DNA from: Chloroflexota bacterium
GTDB taxonomy: Bacteria; Chloroflexota; Anaerolineae; CG2-30-64-16
Reading direction: 5' to 3'
Assembly: GCA_026389845.1 (NCBI GenBank)
Contig: JAPLHB010000111.1
Span: 1 to 56,351 of the forward strand
DNA length: 56,351 bases
Below the pieces are notes generated by a model that saw only the letters and a list, made by a program, of their open reading frames with translations, made no database searches and was not told the origin of the DNA. Position numbers and translations under genes: made by a program. Shown piece after piece: positions 1-8,394 of this stretch (its first letter is position 1; each line of letters starts with the position of its first letter).

Positions 1-32
1 GAACTACGACGCTGTGGGAAAACCGGTCCAAC

Positions 33-479
33 TTATACTGCGGCCGGTTGCTCCTCCGCCTGCCGCAGCTTGGTTACGAGCATCTTCAGCAGGTCCGACT
101 CGGTGATGATGCCGACTACCGAGCCATCTTTTTCGACCACGGGCAGGCCGGCGACCTTCTTTTCGGTCATCAGCTCGGCCGCATGCACGATGAATGCGTC
201 CGTGGTGACGGTGAAGACTTTGCGCGCCATGATGTTGCTGGCGGTCAGCCGGTCGAGCATGAAGTGCAGTTCGTAGGAATCGGAGTTGATGGAGGCCGTG
301 ATGGAGGCCTGGCGCACGTCACCCTGGCTGACAATGCCCACCAGGCGGCCATTTTCCACCACCGGCAGATGGCGGATGCCATGCTGTTTCATGAGCGCAG
401 CCGCAATCGGCACCGTGGCGTTCGGGCCGATCACGATAGCCGGGCTGCTCATAACGTCACGCACACGAATTTTATCCAT
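33..479 (-). CDS. CBS-pair domain protein
   Basis: A stand-alone protein of 148 residues made of two CBS motifs, roughly residues 8-60 and 78-135, each with the typical V-x-D-M(S/A)-x-P or ASNIMA start and a GIVSQGDVR or GIITESDLL end. CBS pairs bind adenosine nucleotides and usually act as energy sensors; no partner domain is present, so the target is unknown. The ATG at 477-479 has an AAGGAG site about 7 nt upstream, lying inside the end of the aminotransferase gene, whose stop codon is only 3 nt away. The two genes are therefore probably translationally coupled. A paralogue lies at 8395-8823. Family assignment is firm; function is not. Confidence 0.9.
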   Translation of the reverse strand: MDKIRVRDVMSSPAIVIGPNATVPIAAALMKQHGIRHLPVVENGRLVGIVSQGDVRQASITASINSDSYELHFMLDRLTASNIMARKVFTVTTDAFIVHAAELMTEKKVAGLPVVEKDGSVVGIITESDLLKMLVTKLRQAEEQPAAV

Positions 480-482
480 GGG

Positions 483-1760
483 TCACTCCTTCGATAGACT
501 GATAACTGCGGTCGCCCGGTTGTGCCGGGAGATCGTTGTCTGCAACAGCCCGCCCAGGCGGCGGATGCCCTCCTCGATCTGTTCGGGCAGGGCGTTGGAG
601 AAGTTCAGGCGCATGGTGTTGCGGCCGCGGCTGGGGTCGCTGTAGAAGGCAAAGCCGGGCACATAGGCCACCTTGAATTTGACCGCTTCTTGCAGCAGTT
701 CGGCTGTGTCCAGCCATTCGGGCGCCCGCGCCCACAAAAACAGCCCGCCGGCCGGACGCGTCCACGTGCATTCGCTCGGGAAATACCGCGCCATGGCTGC
801 CAGCATGACGTCGCGCCGCTCGCCGTACACCTTGCGGATCGTCCGCACATGTTCATCCAGGAAGTTATCCTTCACCGTTTCATGGGCCAAGATCTGATCG
901 AAGCTGCTGGTATGCAGATCGGTGCCCTGCTTCATCATGACGAGCTGATCCACCACCTCGACCGGCGCCACCACCCATCCCAGGCGCAGGCCAGGCGCTA
1001 ACGTCTTGGAGAAGGTGCCCAGGTAGATGACGTTGCCTTCCATGAAACCATGCCCGTTCAACCCTTCGGTGGTCTGAAAATCGGCGTCGAGCGCCACCAA
1101 CGGTGACAGATGCTCGCCCTCGTACCGCAGCGCACCGTAAGGATCATCCTCGATAATCGGGATACCGTACTTGTTCGATAGCCGCACGATGTCGAGCCGG
1201 CGCTCCAACGGCAGAGTCGTGCCGCCAGGGTTCTGGAAATTGGGCAGCACGTACATGAATTTCGGCCCGACCCGTAGGCGTTCTTCAAGCTGATCGGTGC
1301 ACAGGCCATCGTCGTCGCTCACTACCCCGATGTATTCGGCCTGATAGGCGTTCCAGGCTTGTAACGCGCCCAGATAGGTAGGTTCCTCGACCAGGATGCG
1401 ATCACCGGGGTTGATCAGCAGCTTACCGATGAGATCGAGCGCCTGTTGTGAACCGGTGGTGATGACGACGTTCGACGGTTGCGCCTTGATGCCGTAGCGG
1501 CACATCCGGTCGCAGATGAACTGGCGCAGCGGCAGGTAGCCTTCCGTCGGCCCATATTGCAGCGCCAGGGTGGCCTTATCAGAGAGAATCCGGCAGGCGG
1601 CCTCTTGCAGTCGCTGAGTTGGGAACAGCTCCGGCGCGGGCAGACCGCCCGCGAACGAGATGATGTCCGGCTGCATGGTGAACTTCAACAGTTCACGAAT
1701 GACCGAGCGCCCCAACCGCTGATTCCGCTGGGCGGAGCGACTTGTCCATAGGGTTGCCAT
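483..1760 (-). CDS. PLP-dependent aminotransferase, fold type I (LysN/2-aminoadipate-like)
   Basis: A 425-residue aminotransferase of the family that includes LysN (2-aminoadipate aminotransferase) and MocR-type enzymes without the DNA-binding domain. The start region has the SFAGGLPAPELFP motif, a PNFQNPGG loop is seen near residue 175, and the PLP-binding lysine lies in GTFSKTLAPGLRLGW near residue 250. It should move amino groups between an amino acid and a 2-oxo acid; the exact substrate cannot be read from sequence. The ATG is preceded by GGGAGGTTGAGAT, a good ribosome site. It lies downstream of the 2-oxoacid:ferredoxin oxidoreductase genes on the same strand, which suggests that it supplies their 2-oxo acid from branched-chain, aromatic or aminoadipate-like amino acids (inference). 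Confidence 0.9.
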   Translation of the reverse strand: MATLWTSRSAQRNQRLGRSVIRELLKFTMQPDIISFAGGLPAPELFPTQRLQEAACRILSDKATLALQYGPTEGYLPLRQFICDRMCRYGIKAQPSNVVITTGSQQALDLIGKLLINPGDRILVEEPTYLGALQAWNAYQAEYIGVVSDDDGLCTDQLEERLRVGPKFMYVLPNFQNPGGTTLPLERRLDIVRLSNKYGIPIIEDDPYGALRYEGEHLSPLVALDADFQTTEGLNGHGFMEGNVIYLGTFSKTLAPGLRLGWVVAPVEVVDQLVMMKQGTDLHTSSFDQILAHETVKDNFLDEHVRTIRKVYGERRDVMLAAMARYFPSECTWTRPAGGLFLWARAPEWLDTAELLQEAVKFKVAYVPGFAFYSDPSRGRNTMRLNFSNALPEQIEEGIRRLGGLLQTTISRHNRATAVISLSKE

Positions 1761-1785
1761 ATCTCAACCTCCCTGTTGAGGGCTG

Positions 1786-1873
1786 ATTACTGGAAGTTGG
1801 TTATTGGAAGCTGGAAGCTGACTACTGGAAGCTGGCGCTCTAGCTTCTAGCTTTCAGCATCTAGCTTCTAGCC
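1786..1873. repeat. Self-complementary word array, GAAGCTGG / TAGCTTC type
   Basis: The spacer between the aminotransferase and the gamma subunit repeats a word like GAAGCTGG several times and then its approximate reverse complement (CTAGCTTCTAGC), so the RNA could fold into an imperfect long hairpin. The last copy runs into the stop region of the gamma-subunit gene. It is one of many such arrays in this window, each built from a different word. Confidence 0.75.
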
Positions 1874-2407
1874 ATCCACGCAAGCGGCGCCGCGGCGCAG
1901 AGCTTCTTTGTTGCTCGCCAGGAACCGGCGCTGCCGATCAGACAGATGCGCGTCCAGGGCGGCTTCCACGGCCTCCAGGGACAGAAAACCTGTGGCGGCC
2001 AGGTAAGCGCCCAGCAGCACCACGTTGGCCTGCCGCACGTTGCCCAACTCCTCGCCGATGTCGTTGGCCGGCGCCGCGATATAGCGAATATCCGTCCGGC
2101 CTGGCTGCTTTTCGATCAACGAGCTGTTGTACACTAGCATACCATCGGGCTTGATGAGCGGCTCGTACTTCTCGAACGACGGCAGATTGAGCGCCACGAC
2201 CGTCGCCGGCCGGCGTACCGAGGGCGAACCTATCGGCTCGTCGGCGATGACGACGGTGCAATGCGCCGTGCCGCCACGCATCTCTGGGCCATAGGACGGA
2301 ATCCAGGTGACTTCCTTGCCGCTGTCCATCGCGGCGTAGGCCAGCAATTGTCCGGCGAACAGCGCCCCCTGTCCGCCAAAACCGGAGAAGATGATCTCTT
2401 GATGCAT
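1868..2407 (-). CDS. 2-oxoacid:ferredoxin oxidoreductase, gamma subunit
   Basis: A 179-residue protein of the 2-oxoacid:acceptor oxidoreductase gamma/catalytic-domain family, recognised by the N-terminal EIIFSGFGGQGALFAGQLLA and the PSYGPEMRGGTAHC motif near residue 40. With the alpha, beta and delta subunits upstream on the same strand it would form the CoA- and thiamine-dependent enzyme that oxidises 2-oxo acids to acyl-CoA and reduces ferredoxin in the cytoplasm. I chose the ATG at 2405-2407 (MHQEIIFSG) because family members begin there; an upstream in-frame start at 2464 would add 19 unrelated residues that read through the word array in the spacer. Confidence 0.92.
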   Translation of the reverse strand: MHQEIIFSGFGGQGALFAGQLLAYAAMDSGKEVTWIPSYGPEMRGGTAHCTVVIADEPIGSPSVRRPATVVALNLPSFEKYEPLIKPDGMLVYNSSLIEKQPGRTDIRYIAAPANDIGEELGNVRQANVVLLGAYLAATGFLSLEAVEAALDAHLSDRQRRFLASNKEALRRGAACVDG

Positions 2408-2412
2408 CTCTG

Positions 2413-2500
2413 GCTCCTGAGTGCGGTAGTGAGTTAGTACGGTAGTGCCGCAACTGAAGCACACTATCTCACTATCGTACTATCACACTGTCTCACTATT
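2413..2500. repeat. Self-complementary word array, GTAGTGAGT / ACTATCTCACTAT type
   Basis: The spacer between the beta and gamma subunit genes has AGTGCGGTAGTGAGTTAGTA and GGTAGTG on one side and CACTATCTCACTATCGTACT with further copies on the other. The halves are imperfect reverse complements, and the distal half overlaps the last codons of the beta gene. A long hairpin in the polycistronic RNA is likely; it could affect processing or stoichiometry (inference). Confidence 0.75.
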
Positions 2501-3296
2501 CCAACGCCTTCACCGCATCCACCACCTTGAAATCGCCAAGCGGGAAATACGGCACCATGTTGTCCCGAATCCAGGTGAGCGAGTCGGGAGGCGACATGTG
2601 CCAGTTGGTCGGGCAGTTCGAAAGGAATTCTATCATGCTCAGGCCCAAACCGGCCAATTGCGCCTTGAGCGCCGTCACCACCGCCTTCTTGGCCTGACGG
2701 ATGGTGCGGGCGTCGTAGACAGAGCGGCGCACGACGTAGACCGCGCCCGGCAGCCCCGCGATGATCTCGGCCATGCGCATCGGGTAGCCGTGGACTTCGA
2801 CGTCGCGGCCGTGCGGCGTCGAAGTCGTCACCATGCCGGGCAACGTCGTCGGGGCCATCTGCCCGCTGGTCATGCCGTAAACCGCGTTATTGACAAAGAA
2901 GACGGTAATGTTCTCGCCCCGGTTGGCCGCGTGGAGGATCTCGGCCGCGCCGATGGAGGCCAGGTCGCCATCCCCCTGGTAGGTGAAGACGACCTTGTGC
3001 GGCTGCGTCCGTTTCAGACCGGTGGCCATGGCCGGCGCGCGGCCGTGCGCGGCTTCGACAGCGTCCACATCGAAGTAATAGTACATCAGCACCGAGCAAC
3101 CGACGGGCGCGACCATGATAGTCTTCTCTCGGATGCCCAGCTCGTCAATCGCCTCGGCGATGAGGCGGTGGATCAGCCCGTGCGTGCAGCCGGGGCAGTA
3201 GTGAGTAAATGTCTCCGAAAGCGCATCGGGACGCTGATACATGACGTTGCCCTGCGCCAGGATCTCTTCGGTGGTGATGAGGTTCCCATCAGGCAT
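2496..3296 (-). CDS. 2-oxoacid:ferredoxin oxidoreductase, beta (TPP-binding) subunit
   Basis: A 266-residue thiamine-diphosphate subunit. [13 protein letters not shown] near residue 33 is the family N-terminal motif with its cysteine pair, and [20 protein letters not shown] followed by the VNNAVYGMT stretch is the TPP/Mg-binding GDG...NN motif around residues 101-130. It binds the cofactor that decarboxylates the 2-oxo acid. The ATG at 3294-3296 is selected because GGAGGCGGTCAACC lies directly in front; an in-frame ATG at 3320 is upstream of that ribosome site and is rejected. Closest in type to the TPP subunit of VorB-containing oxidoreductases. Confidence 0.93.
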   Translation of the reverse strand: MPDGNLITTEEILAQGNVMYQRPDALSETFTHYCPGCTHGLIHRLIAEAIDELGIREKTIMVAPVGCSVLMYYYFDVDAVEAAHGRAPAMATGLKRTQPHKVVFTYQGDGDLASIGAAEILHAANRGENITVFFVNNAVYGMTSGQMAPTTLPGMVTTSTPHGRDVEVHGYPMRMAEIIAGLPGAVYVVRRSVYDARTIRQAKKAVVTALKAQLAGLGLSMIEFLSNCPTNWHMSPPDSLTWIRDNMVPYFPLGDFKVVDAVKALE

Positions 3297-3309
3297 GGTT
3301 GACCGCCTC

Positions 3310-3375
3310 CTTTGAACCACACCAAGACACTAAGTTTTTATCTTCTGACTTTGTGCCTTCGTGTCTTGTGGTGAG
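3310..3375. repeat. Inverted word repeat, CCAAGACAC / GTGTCTTG type
   Basis: The alpha-beta spacer has ACCACACCAAGACACTAAG on the left and CTTCGTGTCTTGTGGTG on the right, which pair as an imperfect hairpin with a roughly 25-nt loop. It lies between the alpha stop and the beta ribosome site. The word resembles a repeat I remember as common in other bacterial genomes, but I could not check this. Confidence 0.7.
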
Positions 3376-3382
3376 TTCCCTT

Positions 3383-4447
3383 TCATCGGTGGGTAGACAC
3401 GACGTGATGCAGCGCCTCAAGGACTTCATCAGGCAGCACCATCACGCCGCCCATCCGGCCGTAGAACTCGACCGGGCAACGCCCCTGCACGGCCAGCTTG
3501 ACGTCTTCGAGCATCTGCCCGGCGCTCATCTCCACCACCAGCATGGCCCGCACCCGCTGCGCCAGCTCGGCCAGCCGCGGGGATGGGAAGGGCCACAGGC
3601 TGATCGGCCGGAACAGGCCGATCGGGATACCCTGGCTGCGCGCCTCCCGCACTACGGTCTTGCACGTCCGCCCCACGGTTCCGTAGGCCACCAACAGATA
3701 CTCAGCGTCCGCGGTTTGCAATTCTTCCCAGCGTTGCTCGTGCTCCGTGATGACTCTGAGCTTCGCCTGGAGCTTGTGATTGAGCGCCTCCAATTCCTCT
3801 TCCTTGAGAAACAGCGAGGTGATGATGTTCTTGGGTCTGCCCGCCGCCCCGCGCACAGCCCACGGAGCGCGTCCGTCTTCGGTCAGCGGCGGACGCATGG
3901 GGGGCATCTCGGCCGGCTCCATCATCTGGCCCAGCGAGCCATCCGCGGCAATGATGACGATGGTGCGATACTTTTCAGCCAGTGGGAAGGCCTGATACAT
4001 CAGGTCTACCGCCTCTTGCACGGTGGAGGGGGCCAACACCAGGGGATGGTAGTCGCCGTGGCCGGCCGAGCGGGTCATCTGGAAGTAGTCGCTCTGGCTC
4101 GGCTGGATATTGCCCAGGCCCGGCCCACCGCGCATGATGTCCACCAGCACGGCCGGCACCTCGGACCCGGCGATGTACGACAGCCCCTCCTGCATCAGGC
4201 TGATGCCGGGGCTGGACGACGAGCTCATGGCCCGGCTGCCGCCACACGCCGCGCCATAGACCATGTTGATCGCGGCGACCTCGCTCTCGGCCTGCAAAAA
4301 GACGCGGCCCAGGTCGGGCATCCGCTCCGACATATACTCCAACAACTCGGTTTGCGGGGTGATGGGATAGCCGAAGAACGCCTCGACCCCGCCCCGCACC
4401 GCGGCCTCTGCAATGGCCTCGTTGCCTTTCCAGAGTTCCTTTGTCAT
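3383..4447 (-). CDS. vorB: 2-oxoacid:ferredoxin oxidoreductase alpha subunit, VorB type
   Basis: A 354-residue alpha subunit matching the VorB (3-methyl-2-oxobutanoate dehydrogenase) group in length and motifs: [14 protein letters not shown] at the start, [17 protein letters not shown] near residue 25, [15 protein letters not shown] near 55, and the [19 protein letters not shown] stretch near 105. VorB enzymes oxidise branched-chain 2-oxo acids to acyl-CoA with ferredoxin as acceptor; 2-oxoglutarate or indolepyruvate as substrates are less likely but not excluded. The ATG has AGGAGACTCAC before it. The order delta-alpha-beta-gamma on one strand, with spacers of about 90 nt, is an operon in spite of the repeat arrays at each junction. 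Confidence 0.93.
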   Translation of the reverse strand: MTKELWKGNEAIAEAAVRGGVEAFFGYPITPQTELLEYMSERMPDLGRVFLQAESEVAAINMVYGAACGGSRAMSSSSSPGISLMQEGLSYIAGSEVPAVLVDIMRGGPGLGNIQPSQSDYFQMTRSAGHGDYHPLVLAPSTVQEAVDLMYQAFPLAEKYRTIVIIAADGSLGQMMEPAEMPPMRPPLTEDGRAPWAVRGAAGRPKNIITSLFLKEEELEALNHKLQAKLRVITEHEQRWEELQTADAEYLLVAYGTVGRTCKTVVREARSQGIPIGLFRPISLWPFPSPRLAELAQRVRAMLVVEMSAGQMLEDVKLAVQGRCPVEFYGRMGGVMVLPDEVLEALHHVVSTHR

Positions 4448-4454
4448 GTGAGTC

Positions 4455-4548
4455 TCCTAGTTTGGAGGTTAGAGATTGGAGGTTGGATGAACCGTCCAAT
4501 TTCCAACCTCTAATCTCCAACCTCTAATCTCCATCCTCTAATCCACCA
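4455..4548. repeat. Self-complementary word array, GGAGGTTAGAGATT / AATCTCTAACCTCC type
   Basis: The delta-alpha spacer reads GGAGGTTAGAGATTGGAGG on the left and, after a short loop around GATGAACCGTCC, several copies of CCAACCTCTAATCTCC on the right. The arms can form a hairpin of more than 20 bp. The rightmost copy touches the stop codon of the delta gene. Confidence 0.85.
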
Positions 4549-4783
4549 CTTGCGCCCTTTTCGGGTCATACCGATACACGGTCAACACCACGTCGGGGCA
4601 GATCAGCGCGCACAGCGCACAGCCCGTACATTTGCCGTTAGGGTCATCCAACTCCACCGGCCGGTAGCCGCGGGCGTTGAACCGATCGTGGCCCATCACC
4701 AGGATGTCCTGCGGGCAGAGGGTGGTGCATAACTCGCACCCCTTACAGCGATCTACTTCGATGACGACGGTGCCTCTTGCCAT
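4538..4783 (-). CDS. 2-oxoacid:ferredoxin oxidoreductase, delta (2x[4Fe-4S]) subunit
   Basis: An 81-residue bacterial-type ferredoxin with two CxxCxxCxxxCP motifs, CKGCELCTTLCP near residue 14 and CTGCALCALICP near residue 51, each expected to help bind a [4Fe-4S] cluster. It carries electrons from the catalytic subunits to free ferredoxin. The ATG at 4781-4783 is preceded by GGAGGTGACAGGC, the strongest ribosome site of the operon; the longer in-frame reading from 4927 would only add translated repeat sequence. It is the first gene of the operon. Confidence 0.94.
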   Translation of the reverse strand: MARGTVVIEVDRCKGCELCTTLCPQDILVMGHDRFNARGYRPVELDDPNGKCTGCALCALICPDVVLTVYRYDPKRAQVVD

Positions 4784-4804
4784 GCCTGTCACCTCCGTGG
4801 AACA

Positions 4805-4856
4805 TTTAGAATTGCGGATTACGATTGCGGATTGTGGCAACGCGTCCGCAATCCTG
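4805..4856. repeat. Inverted word repeat, GATTGCGGATT / CCGCAATCC type
   Basis: Upstream of the delta gene the words ATTGCGGATTACG and ATTGCGGATTG are followed by a reverse-complement copy, GTCCGCAATCC. The element lies where the operon promoter should be; no clear -35/-10 pair was found in it. Confidence 0.65.
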
Positions 4857-4868
4857 CGCATCACGAAG

Positions 4869-6434
4869 TTACTTCGAAAGCGCTCGGAACTTCCACCACC
4901 TGTAGCCAGCCAGTCCCGCGAGACCACTCCCCACTAAAACCAGTGTTAGTGGTTCCGGGATTTCGGCCGGGGATGGGGTAGGTGTTGGCAACGCCTGTGC
5001 CGGTGCTTCGTATGCACCTGCGTCACAGGCCATCAGGCCGTCACCATTGCCGTCCAGCGGCCGCGGTTGTCCACGCTGGTCTGTGATGAAGTCTGCGCCA
5101 CAACCATTAACTGAGTTGGGGATACGATCGATGGCGATACTGCCACGACCAAGAGCCATTGTTTGGGTGGAACCACCGTTGTCAGCGAGAGGCCTGAGTA
5201 TGAGGAGATCGGGCGTAACCGACTGTTGATCACCAGCGGCAGCTAGCTCGCAACTCAAGTCGCTGGCGAGATTGTAGCCACCACTGGTTATGAGATCTGC
5301 GTTTGAACAGTCACCACCTGCTGTTTGGAACGCAAGAATGCTACTGGATATCCTGGTGTTGGCTTCCTCCTCATTATGAATACCACCGCCTTTGGAGGCT
5401 TCGTTAGTGGAAATAGTGGTGGCAAACAGGGTCAGTTCACCGTGGAGATTGACAACACCCCCCCCTGCAGCGGCTGAATTCCGATATACCGTGCAATTAC
5501 TGATGGTTCCCGTGCTATACCAATTCGCGATACCTCCACCATAGGAACTAGCCGAGTTATCAAAAATGGCACTATCCGCGACAATCAGCTTGGAACCATT
5601 GCTAAAGATGGCACCGCCGCCGGTTTCAGTAGCAGAATTGCCTGATAGAGTACTTCTCAAAACTGTCGTGGATCCATTCAAAAGGGAAATGCCGCCGCCG
5701 TGATTTTGAGCTACGTTATTACGTAAGGCGCCATCCTGGATGAATACTGTAGCCTCCTCACCCCAAATACCGCCACCGGCATAAGAAGAATTGCGGGAAA
5801 TGATGGTGTCAAATGTTGTTACAGTTCCTCTAAAAACTGAGAGGCCGCCCCCATGCGCGAAAGCTGAGTTGTCAGAGACTGTACTGTTGCGCAGTGTCAA
5901 ACTGCCGCCGCTCAATACCAGCACGCCGCCCCCGTAGATCTCGGGATCAGCACCAAACTCCTGAGTCCGACCATTGGTAATAGTGACTCCTTCCAAAGTC
6001 AACTCTCCGCCACCAGCCACCGCCAGAATGCGAAATTTAGGTATTCCTGCAGATGTGCTACGGCTTATAGTATGACCATCACCCCTGATCGTGACTTGAC
6101 TTGTCACTACTGGTAATCCCGTGGCTCCAAAAGTTGTATTATTGACAGCTACTAACGATACATCGGTTTGTAAAGCGATTATGTCCGCGCCCGACCCTGC
6201 CGGGCAGCCACCTGTGAGTGCATCAGTATTTACCGCGTTAATGGCATCTATCAGGCCGCACACAATCCCATCCACTGTGATGGTCGTTTGGGAGGAGGCC
6301 AAACCAGAATCACTGCCAAGAACGAGCAGCAATACGGCAACCACAAGGATAGCCACCTGTTTTGGTTGCTGGTGTCTGTGCAATCGCTTCGTTTGCTCTG
6401 AAGTTCGCTTATCTGTCTGCCTCACGAAGTCCAT
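4869..6434 (-). CDS. Secreted right-handed beta-helix protein with PEP-CTERM-like C-terminal signal
   Basis: A 521-residue surface protein. A basic N-terminus and a hydrophobic stretch around residues 27-45 (VAILVVAVLLLVLGS) form a signal peptide. The centre, about residues 100-400, holds repeated GGG(I/V/L)x-N-x-S-T-V-S-x-N-S-A units typical of polymorphic-outer-membrane-protein-like or pectate-lyase-like beta helices. Residues about 440-500 (DNGGSTQTMALGRGSIAID ... DQRGQPRPLDG ... DAGAYE) are the choice-of-anchor Q domain. The last 30 residues carry PEP, a hydrophobic segment and a basic tail (KFRALSK), as in PEP-CTERM sorting signals processed by exosortase. Codon and base use are clearly less GC-rich than the neighbours, suggesting transfer. 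Ligand unknown. Confidence 0.85.
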   Translation of the reverse strand: MDFVRQTDKRTSEQTKRLHRHQQPKQVAILVVAVLLLVLGSDSGLASSQTTITVDGIVCGLIDAINAVNTDALTGGCPAGSGADIIALQTDVSLVAVNNTTFGATGLPVVTSQVTIRGDGHTISRSTSAGIPKFRILAVAGGGELTLEGVTITNGRTQEFGADPEIYGGGVLVLSGGSLTLRNSTVSDNSAFAHGGGLSVFRGTVTTFDTIISRNSSYAGGGIWGEEATVFIQDGALRNNVAQNHGGGISLLNGSTTVLRSTLSGNSATETGGGAIFSNGSKLIVADSAIFDNSASSYGGGIANWYSTGTISNCTVYRNSAAAGGGVVNLHGELTLFATTISTNEASKGGGIHNEEEANTRISSSILAFQTAGGDCSNADLITSGGYNLASDLSCELAAAGDQQSVTPDLLILRPLADNGGSTQTMALGRGSIAIDRIPNSVNGCGADFITDQRGQPRPLDGNGDGLMACDAGAYEAPAQALPTPTPSPAEIPEPLTLVLVGSGLAGLAGYRWWKFRALSK

Positions 6435-6482
6435 TGTGGAACTCCCATTGGTGATATTCCAGTCCAGTGTGGTCTAGCTTAA

Positions 6483-8276
6483 CTAGGAGTTCGGTGGCAC
6501 GTATACCGGTGCCAATCGGCGGAAGGGCGCGGTCAGGCTCTGCCCCAGGGTGCGCATGGTGTCCTGTATCAGCATCTGGGCCACCTGGCCGTAGTTCAGC
6601 CTGGGGCCGGTCATGTCCACGTTCAGCTCGCGCTTGTCGCACACGGTTGACATGTTGACGTGCTCCAGTTCCGGCTTCAGGCGCGCCATCTCAGCCTCGA
6701 ACTCCGCGTGCGTCGCGTGCGCCATCAGGCGGTCAATCTCGTGATTCAGCACGACCGCGCGGTCAATGCGTTGCTCGGTCGCCGCGGCTTGAGCCACCGG
6801 GACCAGACCAGTGTCGGCTTTGATGCGGTTGAGCCGCCGGCCGGCCGCATAGGTCACGTCCATGAGTTGGTCGCGGCTCATCCAGCGGGTCTCGTAGTTA
6901 AGGACATATTTCCAGGTGGGCGCGACCAGCCGGCGGCGGTGCTCCTCCAGGGTATGCGCGAGCAACGTGTAGCCGTGCTCATCCGGGTTCTCGAAGCCGC
7001 GGCTGCCGGGGTCGAGGAAGGGCGCCAGGGGCGAGATGAAGGGGATCAGCCGGCCATCTTTGCCGAAGCGCCGCAGCAGATCCTCGCAGTAGTCAATCGT
7101 CCCCAGCACCGACTCGGCGGTTTGCTGCGGCAGACCCGACATGAAGAAGACGTCCAGCCGCTTCGCGCCCACGGCCAGCGCATCGGCTATCGTGCGCTCC
7201 ATCGGCTCGTTGGTATAGTGCTTCCCGAAAGCGTAGCGCACGGCCGGATCGTGGCTTTCCAGCGAGACTTCCAGGGTGAAGTTCGGAATGGCGTCGGCCA
7301 TCTGCTGGAGGAACTCGCGGGAGGCGGGCGAGAAAAGCTCCAGGATGGCCGGGCCGGTGAAGCCCTGCATGGCGTCGAAGAACCGCTGCGCATATCCGCG
7401 GCCGGCCTGGCGCAGATCGCCCAGGATGAAGACGGGGCCGCGGCTCATCGAAGAGATGCGCCGCACGTCCTGCGCCAGCATCTCCGGGTTGCGGAAGGCC
7501 GGCTTGGTGCGGCCGTGCATCTCCTTGAACGCCGCCGCGGACCCGCCGCAGATCACACAGCTCTGCGTGCAACCGCGGCAACTCAACGCCGCCATGATAG
7601 GGTAATCCATCCAATCCTTGAAGGGTACGTAGGAGCTGAGGTCCAGTTCGCGGGCGGCCGCGCGCACTACGTAGCGATAGTCCAGCATCACGTGGTCGAG
7701 GTTATCGGGCCGGTAGCTATGCGGGTTGACCTGGACCGTCCCCTCGCGATCCTTCCAAGTGAGGTTGGGGACGTCCCGCAGCGCGGACGCGCCGCGCTGG
7801 CCGGTGAGGCAGGCCATCAGTTGGCGCAACGGCTCCTCGGCCGAGTCGCCGCGGATGACGAAATCCACGAACGGGTAGCGGATCAGCTCCTCGTGGAAAT
7901 AGGTCGCGGAGAAGCCGCCGAAGATGATCGGCGTGTCGGGGTGATAGCGTTTGACCAGCTCGGCCACGGCCAGAGCGCCGTGCGCGTGGGGCAGCCAGTG
8001 CAGGTCAATGCCGAACGCCGCGGGGTTGAGCGCCGCGATCACCGGTTCCGGGTCGAAGTTGGGGTCGTTCAGCATCCGCACGGCCAGGTTCAGAATACGC
8101 ACGCGCTGGCCGTGCCGCTCCAGGTATTCGGCCATCGTGGTGAAACCGATGGGATACATCTCGAAAACCGGCGTGGAGGGCACCAGATCGCTGACTGGGC
8201 CGTACAGGATCGAATGCTTGCGAAAATCGTAGACACTGGGGGCATGGAGAAAAATCAGGTCGGCTCGTCTGAACAT
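6483..8276 (-). CDS. B12-binding domain radical SAM protein
   Basis: A protein of about 597 residues with an N-terminal cobalamin-binding-type Rossmann domain (about residues 30-150: YPIGFTTMAEYLERHGQ, then DTPIIFGGFSATY) and a radical SAM domain with the cluster motif C-TQS-C-VI-C near residue 236. Such enzymes use S-adenosylmethionine, often with cobalamin, for methylation or rearrangement; the substrate is not evident. It most resembles the Ta0216-like group of B12/radical SAM proteins, from memory. The start is uncertain: ATG at 8286-8288 has its AAAGGG site too close, so I prefer ATG at 8274-8276 (MFRRADLIFLHAP), about 12 nt after that site. It follows the CBS gene at 8395-8823 on the same strand. 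Confidence 0.88.
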   Translation of the reverse strand: MFRRADLIFLHAPSVYDFRKHSILYGPVSDLVPSTPVFEMYPIGFTTMAEYLERHGQRVRILNLAVRMLNDPNFDPEPVIAALNPAAFGIDLHWLPHAHGALAVAELVKRYHPDTPIIFGGFSATYFHEELIRYPFVDFVIRGDSAEEPLRQLMACLTGQRGASALRDVPNLTWKDREGTVQVNPHSYRPDNLDHVMLDYRYVVRAAARELDLSSYVPFKDWMDYPIMAALSCRGCTQSCVICGGSAAAFKEMHGRTKPAFRNPEMLAQDVRRISSMSRGPVFILGDLRQAGRGYAQRFFDAMQGFTGPAILELFSPASREFLQQMADAIPNFTLEVSLESHDPAVRYAFGKHYTNEPMERTIADALAVGAKRLDVFFMSGLPQQTAESVLGTIDYCEDLLRRFGKDGRLIPFISPLAPFLDPGSRGFENPDEHGYTLLAHTLEEHRRRLVAPTWKYVLNYETRWMSRDQLMDVTYAAGRRLNRIKADTGLVPVAQAAATEQRIDRAVVLNHEIDRLMAHATHAEFEAEMARLKPELEHVNMSTVCDKRELNVDMTGPRLNYGQVAQMLIQDTMRTLGQSLTAPFRRLAPVYVPPNS

Positions 8277-8306
8277 CACACAACACATCCCTTTGCCATG
8301 AACACG

Positions 8307-8335
8307 ACACCTGCGGCGCGGGCGCTCGCAGGTGT
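8307..8335. repeat. Hairpin ACACCTGCG / CGCAGGTGT
   Basis: Perfect 9-bp arms with an 11-nt GC-rich loop in the spacer between the second CBS gene and the radical SAM gene. It stands next to a second hairpin at 8347-8380. Confidence 0.6.
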
Positions 8336-8346
8336 TTCAATTAGCA

Positions 8347-8380
8347 AGACCCGAAGGGCTTCGGAAACCCCTTCGGGTCT
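8347..8380. terminator. Hairpin AGACCCGAAGGG / CCCTTCGGGTCT
   Basis: Perfect 12-bp arms with a 10-nt loop just after the stop of the CBS gene (minus strand). There is no real U-run after the stem, so it is either a weak terminator or a member of the dispersed palindrome family that also occurs at 45625-45663 and 53221-53259, which share the CCCGAAGG / CCTTCGGG core. Confidence 0.5.
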
Positions 8381-8394
8381 GATATATCGTCACG

